In this document: positions 18,729 to 27,590 of the stretch, piece by piece | How the letters are laid out: each line of letters starts with the position of its first letter | Numbering within the stretch: the first letter of the stretch is position 1 | Assembly (NCBI GenBank): GCA_017302435.1 | Contig: JAFLDL010000016.1 | Coordinates: forward strand, 1-64,000 | DNA from: Candidatus Accumulibacter necessarius | GTDB taxonomy: Bacteria > Pseudomonadota > Gammaproteobacteria > Burkholderiales > Rhodocyclaceae | Direction of reading: 5' to 3' | DNA length: 64,000 nucleotides | Translations under genes and position numbers: made by a program | The notes under the pieces: generated by a model | Seen by the model: only the letters and a program-made list of their open reading frames with translations | Told to the model about the DNA's origin: nothing | Database searches by the model: none

Positions 18729-20177
18729 TTATCTGAGCAGATGCAGTTTGAAATGGCCCTTGATGAACTCCTGGAACTTTTCGACACCCTTGAGGGCGAT
18801 CTGTAGTCGACCGAGTTCCATCATGTTGAGTCGCTCCAGCACGATGTAGTTATCGGGCTGGCGTCCTTCGCGGACCGCTTCCACCTGGCCGCGCAGGCGC
18901 ATCAGGACCAGGAAGTCGAAGCTCTCGGCAATGGTGGCGGCCATCTTCCTGTTCACCACCTTGTCCCTGACCAGTGCTTCCAGTCGCTGGTGGGTGCTGC
19001 CTTCTAGCTTGCCGGCCTGAATTGCCAGCGCCTTGACGCCCTCGGAGATGGCAAAAATCCCCGCCTTCTTGATCTCCAGCATACCGGAATGTTCGCCGGT
19101 GCTCTCGCCCTTGATGCGGCCGAACCAGCCGATTGGCGGCGCGAAGCGTAGCGTGTTTTCGACCATCCGCATCAGGAACAGTTCGTCTCGCTGCACGTGG
19201 GTGTAAAGTTGCGTCTTGAGTTCCTGCTCGAAAGAGGGGTCGCCGTAGATGGTGCGAATATCCACGAAGGTGCCACAACTGAGGACATGCTTCGGCGTCG
19301 GCACCTTTAGCCAGCGGTCGAGCTGATCCCGCCATTTGCTCAGGCTTCGCCGCCACTCCTTGTTGTTGGCCATGATTCCGCCCGGGCACGGCGGTATGCC
19401 GATGGCGATCAGTGAATCGACCAGCGCCTGCGAAAACTCTTCGACCTTGCGGATTTCGTCGGGCCCGAGTTCGTCGCCATAGACAATGGCATTGTCCTGA
19501 TCGGTGAGCAGCGTCTGTTCACCCCGCCCCTCGCTGCCGAGAACCACCAGGGCAAAGCGCTGCGGCAGGTCGGCAAAGCGGTCCTGGCGCAGCAGCGCGA
19601 TCAGGCGCAAGAGGATCTGGTCGTTGAGGTGGGCAATCATGCGCACCATGTCGCGAATGCTGCGCGTGCCGGTGCCGCCGTCGCTGAGATGCAGAACCAG
19701 GCTCTGGATGCGCGAGTAGACCTCCCTCAGTTCGTCGAAATCCATCGCCTTCTCGATGTCGAGCACCAGCTGATGCGGCGTGTGCGACTGCAGGCGAATG
19801 ATGTCGCTGTCGGTGATGATTCCGGAAAGCTTGCCCTTGCCATCGATCACCGCCAGGCGATGAATCCTCTCGCGCGACATGCGGTAAAGGGCTTCGTAAA
19901 GCAGATCATTCTCGCCGATCACCGACAGCGGGCTGTTCATGATCGCCCGGACGACGAGTGTCGACGGATCGGTGCCGGCAGCGACGACCTTGTTGCGCAG
20001 GTCGCGGTCGGTCATGATGCCGTGCGGCAGCTTGTTTTCGCAGACCACGACGCTCGAAATGTTCTTCTCGCGCATGATCCTGACCACGTCGACCAGAGCG
20101 TCGTCAGCGCCGCAGGTGACCACCGTGCGTTGGCAGAAATCCTTCACCGGGCGAAAGAACAGGCCTTCTTCAGCCAT
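18729..20177 (-). CDS. CBS-domain protein with DUF294 nucleotidyltransferase-like domain
   Basis: A 482-residue cytoplasmic signalling protein. Residues 10-130 form a CBS pair (VVCENKLPHGIMTDRDLRNK and VIDGKGKLSGIITDSDIIRL), an adenine-nucleotide sensor. The middle carries the DUF294 domain with FALVVLGSEGRGEQTLLTDQ, a GlnD-like nucleotidyltransferase G-S-x-G-R and acidic D-x-D-like region (TDQDNA). The C-terminal half is the helical DUF294_C domain. The cyclic-nucleotide-binding domain often present in this family is absent. The gene follows mnhG by 44 bases on the same strand, so it may be transcribed with the antiporter operon and modulate ion transport; this is inference. Confidence 0.85.
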   Translation of the reverse strand: MAEEGLFFRPVKDFCQRTVVTCGADDALVDVVRIMREKNISSVVVCENKLPHGIMTDRDLRNKVVAAGTDPSTLVVRAIMNSPLSVIGENDLLYEALYRMSRERIHRLAVIDGKGKLSGIITDSDIIRLQSHTPHQLVLDIEKAMDFDELREVYSRIQSLVLHLSDGGTGTRSIRDMVRMIAHLNDQILLRLIALLRQDRFADLPQRFALVVLGSEGRGEQTLLTDQDNAIVYGDELGPDEIRKVEEFSQALVDSLIAIGIPPCPGGIMANNKEWRRSLSKWRDQLDRWLKVPTPKHVLSCGTFVDIRTIYGDPSFEQELKTQLYTHVQRDELFLMRMVENTLRFAPPIGWFGRIKGESTGEHSGMLEIKKAGIFAISEGVKALAIQAGKLEGSTHQRLEALVRDKVVNRKMAATIAESFDFLVLMRLRGQVEAVREGRQPDNYIVLERLNMMELGRLQIALKGVEKFQEFIKGHFKLHLLR

Positions 20178-20221
20178 GATTGGCTACTCCTTGTGGTTCG
20201 ATTGTTGTTGTGATCTGCTGC

Positions 20222-20596
20222 CTACGATGTCTTGTCCGGATGTGGGAGCTTTTCCCCGTCTCTGCCTCTGACAGGTGTGCCACTGTCGGACTGCTGGGTG
20301 CCTGTCTGCCGGTGCAGCGCCGCCTTGGCGAGCAGATGCGCCGTCACCGGTGCGGTAATGAAGAGGAAAAAGAGGATGGCCAGTTCGTGCAGGCTGATTC
20401 CTTCGTTTGTCCCGCTCGAGAAGAAGATCGCGGAAGCAAGCAGCATCGCACCGACCCCAAGGGTGGTGGCTTTGGTCGGACCGTGCAGACGGGTCAGGAA
20501 GTCGGGCAGGCGGGCGAGTCCGATCGAGCCAAGCAGTACGAAAAGTGCGCCGAGCAGGATCAGGACGGCGACGGCTGATTCGGTCGCGGTGCTCAC
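20222..20596 (-). CDS. mnhG: Na+/H+ antiporter subunit G (MnhG/MrpG/PhaG)
   Basis: A 124-residue membrane protein with three hydrophobic helices: AVAVLILLGALFVLLGSIGL, then LTRLHGPTKATTLGVGAMLL (the family RLHGPTKATTLG signature), then ELAILFFLFITAPVTAHLLA. It is the last structural gene of the Mrp operon. The GTG start at 20596 overlaps the mnhF stop (GTGA), indicating translational coupling. The hydrophilic C-terminal tail is longer than the membrane core needs. Confidence 0.92.
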   Translation of the reverse strand: MSTATESAVAVLILLGALFVLLGSIGLARLPDFLTRLHGPTKATTLGVGAMLLASAIFFSSGTNEGISLHELAILFFLFITAPVTAHLLAKAALHRQTGTQQSDSGTPVRGRDGEKLPHPDKTS

Positions 20597-20862
20597 TCGA
20601 TGATGTCTCCACGCAGGAGGAACTTGCACAGCGCGACGGTGCCGATGAAACCCATGAGTGCGAGCAGCAGAGCGACCTCAAAGTAGGCGCTGCTGGCGGT
20701 GCGAATCCCGAACAGAACGATCAGGGCGATGGCGTTGATTCCCAGGGTGTCGAGCGCCAGAATGCGATCGGTGGTGTCCGGCCCACGCAGTAGTCGATAC
20801 AGGTTGAGTGCCAGCGCCGTGCCGATCAGGACGAAAGCGATTTCGATGGCGGCATTCAGCAT
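20593..20862 (-). CDS. mnhF: Na+/H+ antiporter subunit F (MnhF/MrpF/PhaF)
   Basis: An 89-residue protein with three transmembrane helices. The family segment LLRGPDTTDRILALDTLGIN (positions 24-43) is clear. It overlaps mnhE upstream by 7 bases and mnhG downstream by 4. Subunit of the multi-protein Mrp cation/proton antiporter. Confidence 0.93.
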   Translation of the reverse strand: MLNAAIEIAFVLIGTALALNLYRLLRGPDTTDRILALDTLGINAIALIVLFGIRTASSAYFEVALLLALMGFIGTVALCKFLLRGDIIE

Positions 20863-21344
20863 GCGAAGATCTCCTTGAGGGGCAACTCATAACGATCCTT
20901 GATTTCGCGCACTAGCGCCTGCGGGTCCGGCGCGTCGAGGGCATGCACGAGCAGAACCCAGCGCTGCCGGTCGACATCGATGGCTACCGTGCCCGGTGTC
21001 AGCGAGACGATGCTGCCGAGCAGGGTGGCGAGAAAGGGATCGCGTAGGTCGAGCGGTACCTCGATCAGGGCCGGTGAGAGCCGGTATAGCGGCCCGACGA
21101 CCTGCCGCGCGACGCGCCAGTTGGCGGTGACGATGTCGGCGGCAAAGACGGCGAAAAGACGGACTGCCCGCCATGGCCGGACGAGACGCGGCGGGTCCGG
21201 CCAGAAGGGCAGCGTCAACCGCGGCACGGCGATGGCCAGCAGGCCACCGAGCAGCAGCAGAGCGAGTGATGCGGCATTGGTGATCACCGCCCAGAGCAGA
21301 AAAACGGTGGCCGACAACAGCGGGCGGGGCAGGAGCCAGCGCAT
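20856..21344 (-). CDS. mnhE: Na+/H+ antiporter subunit E (MnhE/MrpE/PhaE)
   Basis: A 162-residue protein with N-terminal membrane helices (ATVFLLWAVITNAASLALLL and a second hydrophobic stretch) and a soluble C-terminal domain with SLTPGTVAIDVDRQRWVLLV and HALDAPDP, as in MrpE. It overlaps mnhD at one base (TGATG type) and mnhF at the other end. Confidence 0.92.
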   Translation of the reverse strand: MRWLLPRPLLSATVFLLWAVITNAASLALLLLGGLLAIAVPRLTLPFWPDPPRLVRPWRAVRLFAVFAADIVTANWRVARQVVGPLYRLSPALIEVPLDLRDPFLATLLGSIVSLTPGTVAIDVDRQRWVLLVHALDAPDPQALVREIKDRYELPLKEIFAC

Positions 21345-22861
21345 CAGGGTGTCGCCTCGCGCCTATCGTTTGTCCGTCCGGGCCCGAGCACAGCGTTGAC
21401 GTAGGTTCCCGGCGCATGCAGCTGGCGGGCGGCGCGTTCAGCGTAGTCGGACAGCGGGCGCGCGACGACTGCCAGCAAGGGGCCGGCGGCGACCAGCAGC
21501 AAGGTGGCGGTGGCCCTTTGCCAGGCAATCGCCTCGGCTGGCTCCTCCCTGGTTGTTGCGCGGTGCTTCCAGACCAGGTAGCAGCCGTCACGTGCGAGCG
21601 CGATCATGACCACGAAACCGGCGGCCAGCAGCACCGCCCAGATCGCCGGGCCGGCGCTGACTTCGCGTAGCGTCGTCAGCAGCATGAGCTTGCCGACGAA
21701 ACCGGAAAAAGGCGGCAGTCCGGCCAGGGTGGTGGCGAGGACGAGGAAGGCAACTTTCAGCCACGTCGCTTGCGGCGGTGGCCCGGCCATCAGCTGATCG
21801 GCGGCCCGGCCGCGCTGCCCGGCGATGACCCCGGCGAGCAGAAAAAAAGCAGCGCCGGCGAGAGTCGATTGCACCAGGTAGTAGATCGCGGCTGCATCGA
21901 CCTGTGCATTTGCCTGCGCCGGGGTGACCAGCAAGGTGCCGGCCGAGAGCAGGGTCAGCCAGGCAGCGAGTGCTCGCAGTCGCACCGCGGCGACCACCCC
22001 GAGGGCGGCGAAAACGACGGTGGCCAGTGCCAGTGTCGTCAGCCAGTGGCCGAGCAGATCGGGCATCGCTGGTGCCAGGGCGATGGTCTGCAGGCGCAGG
22101 ATCGAGACAATGCCGACCTTGGTCATGATCGCAAACAGCGCCGCCACCGGCGCTCCGGCCGCAGTGTAGGTGTGCGGCAACCAGAACGACAGGGGCAACA
22201 ATCCGGCCTTGAGGGCGAAGACGCCAATCAGCAGGGCACAGGCCAGTCTGGCCAGTGCCGGGTCGTGTCCTGGCAGCGTCAGTCGATGCGCCAGGTCGGC
22301 GAGGTTGAGTGTGCCCAGCGTGCCGTAGAGCAGCCCTAGCGCGATCAGGAAGAGCGCCGATCCGACGAGGTTGAGCACGACATAGCTGATCCCGGCGCGC
22401 GTTCGGGCCAGGCCGCCGCCGTGGGCGAGCAGCGTGTACGAGGCGAGCAGCATGACTTCGAAGAAGACGAAGAGGTTGAACAGGTCGCCGGTCAGGAATG
22501 CGCCGGTTAGGCCAAATAGCTGCAACTGGAACAGTGGATGGAAGTGCAGTCCGCGTTCGTCGAAGCCGCTACTCGCGTAGAGCAGCGAGGTGAAGCCGAG
22601 GATTGCTGTCAGCAGGGTCATGGCGGCTGCCAGCCGATCGACCACCAGGACGATGCCGAAAGGCGCTGGCCAGTTGCCGAGGGCGTAGACGCGCAACTGG
22701 CCGTCGTCGGCGAGCACGGTCAGCCAGGCCGTGATCAGGACCAGCAGCGTCGCGGCCGACAGGCCAATCAGACGCTGGCAGGCCAGGCGGCTGCAAGCCA
22801 TCTGCAGCAGGGCGGCGGCAAACGGGATCAGCAGCGGCAGGATCGGCGCGTGCGCGTTCAC
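21344..22861 (-). CDS. mnhD: Na+/H+ antiporter subunit D (MnhD/MrpD/PhaD)
   Basis: A 505-residue polytopic membrane protein homologous to the NuoM/NuoN subunits of complex I. Visible: a conserved Glu in LFVFFEVMLLASYTLLAHGG, a Lys in GVFALKAGLLPLSFWLPHTY, and FAIMTKVGIVSILRL. These charged residues within helices belong to the proton/cation path. About 14 helices are expected for its length. It overlaps mnhC by 4 bases (ATGA). Confidence 0.95.
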   Translation of the reverse strand: MNAHAPILPLLIPFAAALLQMACSRLACQRLIGLSAATLLVLITAWLTVLADDGQLRVYALGNWPAPFGIVLVVDRLAAAMTLLTAILGFTSLLYASSGFDERGLHFHPLFQLQLFGLTGAFLTGDLFNLFVFFEVMLLASYTLLAHGGGLARTRAGISYVVLNLVGSALFLIALGLLYGTLGTLNLADLAHRLTLPGHDPALARLACALLIGVFALKAGLLPLSFWLPHTYTAAGAPVAALFAIMTKVGIVSILRLQTIALAPAMPDLLGHWLTTLALATVVFAALGVVAAVRLRALAAWLTLLSAGTLLVTPAQANAQVDAAAIYYLVQSTLAGAAFFLLAGVIAGQRGRAADQLMAGPPPQATWLKVAFLVLATTLAGLPPFSGFVGKLMLLTTLREVSAGPAIWAVLLAAGFVVMIALARDGCYLVWKHRATTREEPAEAIAWQRATATLLLVAAGPLLAVVARPLSDYAERAARQLHAPGTYVNAVLGPGRTNDRREATP

Positions 22862-23184
22862 GGCTCTTCCCGGGCGTCGACGTGATCCGCTCCCGATTCC
22901 GCCAGGCCCCGCAGGGCCAGCATCGCCAGGTAGGCAGTCATGCCGAAGCCGATGACTATGGCCGTCAGCACCAGCGCCTGCGGCAAGGGGTCGGTGTAGG
23001 TGGCACCGGCGCGAATCAGCGGTGGGGCGTCGAGCCGCAGGCGGCCGCTGGCGAACAGAAAGAGATTGACGGCATAGGAGAGCAGCGTCAGGCCAAGCAG
23101 GACCGGGAAAGTGCGTGCGCGCAGGATGAGGAAAACGCCACAGGCGGTCAAGACTCCGACGGCGATCGCCAGCAGTGCTTCCAT
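22858..23184 (-). CDS. mnhC: Na+/H+ antiporter subunit C (MnhC/MrpC/PhaC)
   Basis: A 108-residue NuoK-like subunit with three helices; LGLTLLSYAVNLFLFASGRL and TDPLPQALVLTAIVIGFGMT are family signatures. It overlaps both neighbours (mnhAB and mnhD), so the complex is translated as a coupled unit. Confidence 0.94.
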   Translation of the reverse strand: MEALLAIAVGVLTACGVFLILRARTFPVLLGLTLLSYAVNLFLFASGRLRLDAPPLIRAGATYTDPLPQALVLTAIVIGFGMTAYLAMLALRGLAESGADHVDAREEP

Positions 23185-26000
23185 CAGCTCGTCTCCTGTT
23201 GTCGGTGCAGGCGCAGCGAGAGTCGGCCCAGGCCCGAGAGCACGGTCAGAACGACGGTCACCACGACGATGTATACGCCGAGATCGAAGATCATTGCCGA
23301 AGCCAGTTCGATCTCGCCGAGCAGTGGCAGCTGGATGTGACCGTGTGCACTGGTCAGGAAAGGGCGCCCAAAGGGCCAGCTGGCGACGCCGACTCCGGCC
23401 GCCAGCAGCAAGCCCAGCGCCAGGAATCGGGTCGGCCGACCCGGCATGCGCGGCTGCGTGGAGGCGATGCCGTTCGCCAGGTATTGCATCACCAGTGCGA
23501 CGCTGGTGATCAGGCCGGCGACAAAACCACCGCCTGGCAGGTTGTGGCCGCGCAGCAGGATGTACACCGAGACGGTCAGCGAAAAGGGCAGCAGCGGGCG
23601 CATCAGCATCGAGAGAAAGAGCGGGTGGGCATCTGTTGCCCAGCGGCGGCCATCGGTATCCGCCGGCGGGGCGTGCAGGATCAGACGGTCGAGCAGGGCA
23701 TGCGCGGCCAGGGCAACCATCGCCAGCACGGTGATTTCTCCGAGCGTATCGAAACCGCGAAAATCGACCAGGATGACATTGACGACGTTGGCGCCGCCGC
23801 CGCCGGGAATCGCCTCTTGCAGATAGAATCCCGAGATGGTCTCGAACGGCGCGGCAAGCATCTTCAGGGTGATCAGCCCGAGGCCGCCACCGGCAAGCAA
23901 CGCCAGCAGCAGGTCTCGGATCAGCCGCGGGGCGCTGCTCCTGGGAGCGCTGCCGGCCGGCAGATAGTAGAGCACCAGCAGCATCAGGATGATTGTCCCG
24001 GTTTCCACGGCGAACTGGGTCAGCGCCAGATCGGGTGCCGACAGGCGGATGAAGGTCAGCGCGACGACCAGCCCGACGACGCTGACCAGGATGACCGCGA
24101 GCAGCCGCTGCCGGTAAAGCAGCGTGGCGCCCACCGTCCCGAGCAGCAGGGTGAGCAGAGCGCCGACCGAGGCTTCGTCAATCGGCTGGCCGGCCACCCG
24201 GATGGTGGCGGCGGGCCCCGAGAAGAATGCCCAGCCGCCGAGCAGGACGATGAAGCTGAGGAGCAGCGCGTTGTAGCGCTGCAGTGAGCCGTTGTCGATC
24301 GCCGCCAGCGTCCAGCGCGCGCCAGTGTTGAGCCGACGGTAGAAGCGCTCGAAGGCGGTGCGCGGGTGCATCGGCGGCAACTCCGCCTGCCAGGCGAAGA
24401 GGGGAGCGCGCAACGCGTAGAGGATGACGCCGCCGGCCAGGGCCAGTACGCTCATCAGCAGTGGCTGGTTGAAGCCATGCCACAGAGCAAGCGTAAATTC
24501 CGGCAGCGGCGCCTGCAGGGCGGCGCCAGCTGCGGCAGCGAGCAGCGGCCCGACCGTCCAGCCGGGAAACAGGCCAACCAGCAGGCAAAGCAGTACCAGC
24601 AGCTCGATCGGTGCGCGCATCCAGCGTGGCGGCTCGTGCGGCTGGCGTGGCAGGTCGACCGGTTCGCCATTGAAGAAGACGTCGTGCACAAAGCGCGACG
24701 AGTAGGCGACGGCGAGCATGCCGGCGATCGTGGCAAACAACGGCAGCACCCAGGTGAGCGTTTCGAACTGCGGGTAACTGACCGTCTCGGCAAAGAACAT
24801 CTCCTTGCTCAGGAAGCCGTTGAGCAGTGGTACGCCAGCCATCGACCCGGCCGCGATGATCGCCAGCGTGGCGGTGATCGGCATTCGCCGGAACATGCCA
24901 TTGACCCGCCGCATGTCACGCGTGCCGCATTCGTGGTCGATGACGCCAGCGGCCATGAACAGCGAGGCCTTGAAGATGGCGTGGTTGATGATGTGAAAGA
25001 TACCGGCGACCACCGACAGCGGTGTGTCGAGACCAAACAGCAGCGTGATCAAGCCCAGATGGCTGATCGTGGAGTAGGCCAGCAGGCCCTTGATGTCGTT
25101 GCGGAACAGCGCGATCGCGGCGGCATAGACGAGGGTTGCCGCGCCGGTGCCACTGACCAGCCAGAACCACAGATCGCTGCCACCGAGCGCCGGGTAGAGG
25201 CGGGCGAGCAGGAAGACGCCGGCCTTGACCATCGTCGCTGAATGCAGGTAGGCAGACACTGGCGTCGGTGCGGCCATCGCGCTTGGCAGCCAGAAGTGAA
25301 AGGGAAACTGCGCCGACTTGGTGAACGCGCCAAGCAGGATCAGGATCAGCGCCGGCGCGTAGAGCGCGTGCGCGTGGATGCGCTCGCTGGCAGCCAGGAT
25401 CACCGACAACTCGTAACTGCCGGCGATATGGCCGAGCAGCAGGATACCGGCGAGCAGCGCCAGGCCACCGCCGCCGGTGACCGCCAGGGCCATGCGGGCG
25501 CCGATGCGCGATTCGTACTTGTCGCTGCGGTAAGCGACGAGGAGGAACGACGAGAGGCTGGTGATTTCCCAGAAGATCAGCAGCAGGAGCAGGTTTTCGG
25601 ACAGCACGATTCCCAGCATCGCCGCCATGAACAGCAGCAGAATCGAATAGAAACGCCCGAGACGATCGCTGTCCGGCAAGTACCACGCGGCATAGAGCAC
25701 GACCAGCAGGCCGATGCCGCAGATCAGCAGGCAGAAAAGCAGCCCGAGGCCGTCAAGGCGCAGGCTGAGGTCAAGACCATAAGCCGGTAGCCAGGAGATG
25801 CGTGCGAGCTCGGTGTGATCGGTCAAGGCCGCCGGTGCGAGTGGCAGCAGCAGCGCCAGGCAGGTGGCCATCACGGTCGCCGCGCCGACGGCTGCCGCCG
25901 TGCGCCCGAAACGCTGCAGCAGCAGGGGCAGCAGGCAGGCGCCGAAGGCGGTGGCAGGGATCGCTGCCAGCAGCAGGCTCGGGTTGAGGGAGGGCCCCAT
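23184..26000 (-). CDS. mnhA: Na+/H+ antiporter fused subunit A/B (MnhAB/PhaAB)
   Basis: A 938-residue polytopic protein. The first about 500 residues are the NuoL-like antiporter core (NLLLLLIFWEITSLSSFLLV with the conserved Glu; GAFTKSAQFPFHFWLPSAMA with the Lys; HIINHAIFKASLFMAAGVID). It continues through the long MrpA C-terminal extension (LTQFAVETGTIILMLLVLYY) and ends with an MrpB domain (LFLSMLMRPLLPFSLTVSVY, LPGGGFVAGLITSVALVMQY). The A-B fusion is typical of group 2 Mrp systems (PhaAB type). It is the first gene of a six-gene, tightly overlapping operon that likely exchanges Na+ or K+ for H+ across the inner membrane. It diverges from phoU. Confidence 0.95.
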   Translation of the reverse strand: MGPSLNPSLLLAAIPATAFGACLLPLLLQRFGRTAAAVGAATVMATCLALLLPLAPAALTDHTELARISWLPAYGLDLSLRLDGLGLLFCLLICGIGLLVVLYAAWYLPDSDRLGRFYSILLLFMAAMLGIVLSENLLLLLIFWEITSLSSFLLVAYRSDKYESRIGARMALAVTGGGGLALLAGILLLGHIAGSYELSVILAASERIHAHALYAPALILILLGAFTKSAQFPFHFWLPSAMAAPTPVSAYLHSATMVKAGVFLLARLYPALGGSDLWFWLVSGTGAATLVYAAAIALFRNDIKGLLAYSTISHLGLITLLFGLDTPLSVVAGIFHIINHAIFKASLFMAAGVIDHECGTRDMRRVNGMFRRMPITATLAIIAAGSMAGVPLLNGFLSKEMFFAETVSYPQFETLTWVLPLFATIAGMLAVAYSSRFVHDVFFNGEPVDLPRQPHEPPRWMRAPIELLVLLCLLVGLFPGWTVGPLLAAAAGAALQAPLPEFTLALWHGFNQPLLMSVLALAGGVILYALRAPLFAWQAELPPMHPRTAFERFYRRLNTGARWTLAAIDNGSLQRYNALLLSFIVLLGGWAFFSGPAATIRVAGQPIDEASVGALLTLLLGTVGATLLYRQRLLAVILVSVVGLVVALTFIRLSAPDLALTQFAVETGTIILMLLVLYYLPAGSAPRSSAPRLIRDLLLALLAGGGLGLITLKMLAAPFETISGFYLQEAIPGGGGANVVNVILVDFRGFDTLGEITVLAMVALAAHALLDRLILHAPPADTDGRRWATDAHPLFLSMLMRPLLPFSLTVSVYILLRGHNLPGGGFVAGLITSVALVMQYLANGIASTQPRMPGRPTRFLALGLLLAAGVGVASWPFGRPFLTSAHGHIQLPLLGEIELASAMIFDLGVYIVVVTVVLTVLSGLGRLSLRLHRQQETS

Positions 26001-26096
26001 TGAGAAGAATCAGTCCGGGTCGTCGAGCAGGGGATTATAGCCGTCCTGGTCAGCAGCAACCGGTCAGTCGGTCGCGTGTCCACGCAAACGGCAACT

Positions 26097-26115
26097 TCGT
26101 CATTATCCCGTAACA
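26097..26115 (+). promoter_or_regulatory. Candidate Pho box upstream of phoU
   Basis: TCGTCAT-TATCC-CGTAACA resembles the PhoB-binding consensus CTGTCAT-ANAWN-TGTMAYM: 5 of 7 match in the first half and 6 of 7 in the second, with the correct spacing. It lies 55 bases upstream of the phoU ATG, consistent with autoregulation of phoU-phoB-phoR by phosphate starvation. Confidence 0.5.
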
Positions 26116-26169
26116 TTGCGGGTTCAAGCTTGCCGCGTCCATCCTGTTTTCCGAAACGAGCCCAGCACC

Positions 26170-26868
26170 ATGAGTGATCATCTCAGCAAACAGTTCGATC
26201 TCGAACTCGAAAACGTTCGCACCCGCATCTTGCAGATGGGTGGTCTGGTCGAAAGACAACTCTTGGCGGCAGTCGATGCGTTCAGTACGGGGAATCTGGA
26301 GGAAATGCAGGGGGTGATCGATACCGACCGCGAAGTGGACTCCTACGAGGTCGGCATCGACGAGGACTGCACCCTGCTGATCGCTCGCCGACAACCCACA
26401 GCGCGCGACCTGCGCCTGGTGATGGCCATCTCGCGCATCGTCACCGATCTTGAGCGCATCGGCGACAAGGCTGCCAAGATCGCCAGGATGTCGCTGAAGC
26501 TGCATCAGTCCGGTGCACAGCGTATCCCCCGCCTGTCCGATGTCTGCCATTGCGGCCGCCTTGCCACCGACATGCTGCAGGGGGCGCTCGACTCGCTGGC
26601 GCGGATGGATATCGACGGTGCCCGCAAGGTGATTGGCGCCGACAAGACGATCGATGCCGCTTTCAATGCGATTCTGCGGCAGCTGATCACTTACATGATG
26701 GAAGACCCGCGTACGATCAGCGAGGCGCTCGACATCATCTGGATTGCCAAGGCCATCGAACGGGTTGGCGATCATGCAACCAACATCGCCGAGAATGTGA
26801 TCTACATCGTCAGCGGCATCGACATCCGGCATACCGCGGTTGCTGCCCAGAAAGCGGACGACGCATGA
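26170..26868 (+). CDS. phoU: Phosphate signalling protein PhoU
   Basis: A 232-residue all-helical cytoplasmic protein made of two PhoU repeats. Starting MSDHLSKQFDLELENVRTRI, it shows the metal-binding motif E/D-x3-D in VIDTDREVDSYE and its second copy in VIGADKTIDAAFN, plus TDLERIGDKAAKIA and IERVGDHATNIAENVIYIV. PhoU restrains PhoR and the Pst transporter when phosphate is plentiful. The ATG at 26170 gives the standard N-terminus. It is followed by phoB with an ATGA overlap. No pst genes are in the window. Confidence 0.95.
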   Translation: MSDHLSKQFDLELENVRTRILQMGGLVERQLLAAVDAFSTGNLEEMQGVIDTDREVDSYEVGIDEDCTLLIARRQPTARDLRLVMAISRIVTDLERIGDKAAKIARMSLKLHQSGAQRIPRLSDVCHCGRLATDMLQGALDSLARMDIDGARKVIGADKTIDAAFNAILRQLITYMMEDPRTISEALDIIWIAKAIERVGDHATNIAENVIYIVSGIDIRHTAVAAQKADDA

Positions 26869-27590
26869 TCCGAACGGCATCCAGCCTGCCGGTGGTCCTC
26901 GTCGTCGAGGACGACAAGGGCATTCAGGAGTTGCTGCGCTTTACGCTGGTCTGCGGGGGTTACCAGGCGCTCTGTGCGGACACTGCGGAAGAGGCCGAGT
27001 GCCAGCTGCGCGAAACCTTGCCGGACATCGCGTTGATCGACTGGATGCTGCCGGGCAAGTCCGGCCTGGTGCTGACGCGCAAGCTGCGGAGTGAGCGACG
27101 AACACGCCACCTGCCGATCATCATCCTGACTGCGCGGGGTGAGGAGGCCGACCGCGTTGCCGGGCTCGAAGGCGGCGCCGACGACTATATCGTCAAGCCC
27201 TTCAGCCCCAAGGAGATGATTGCGCGGTTGCAGGCGGTGCTGCGCCGCTGTACTCCCGAGTTCGTCAAGGGTACGCTCAGCGTCGGCCCGGTCGAGCTTG
27301 ACACGGTCAGTTACGAGGCGCGTGTCGGTGGTCGGCGAATCACCCTGACGCCGACCGAGTTTCGTCTCCTGCGTTTTCTGATGGCCAACCCGGGACGCGT
27401 CTATTCGCGTCAGCAACTGCTCGACAATGTCTGGGGTGACCATGTCTATATCGAGGACCGCACCGTCGATATCCATATCCGGCGCCTGCGAGTTGCCCTC
27501 GGACCCGCTGCCGAATATCTGGTCGAGACGGTTCGTGGTGCCGGTTACAAGCTGAGCTCTCCGCCCGAGCTGAACCAGACCGGGCCATGA
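26865..27590 (+). CDS. phoB: Phosphate regulon response regulator PhoB
   Basis: A 241-residue OmpR-family regulator. Receiver domain: acidic pair VVEDDKG, phospho-acceptor Asp in IALIDWMLPGKSG, Thr in IILTARG, Lys in YIVKPFSPKE. The winged-helix DNA-binding domain follows (RRITLTPTEFRLLRFLMANP, then the recognition helix region VDIHIRRLRVALG). The ATG overlaps the phoU stop, and the stop overlaps the phoR start, both as ATGA. PhoB should activate the Pho regulon, including the putative box upstream of this operon. Confidence 0.95.
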   Translation: MIRTASSLPVVLVVEDDKGIQELLRFTLVCGGYQALCADTAEEAECQLRETLPDIALIDWMLPGKSGLVLTRKLRSERRTRHLPIIILTARGEEADRVAGLEGGADDYIVKPFSPKEMIARLQAVLRRCTPEFVKGTLSVGPVELDTVSYEARVGGRRITLTPTEFRLLRFLMANPGRVYSRQQLLDNVWGDHVYIEDRTVDIHIRRLRVALGPAAEYLVETVRGAGYKLSSPPELNQTGP

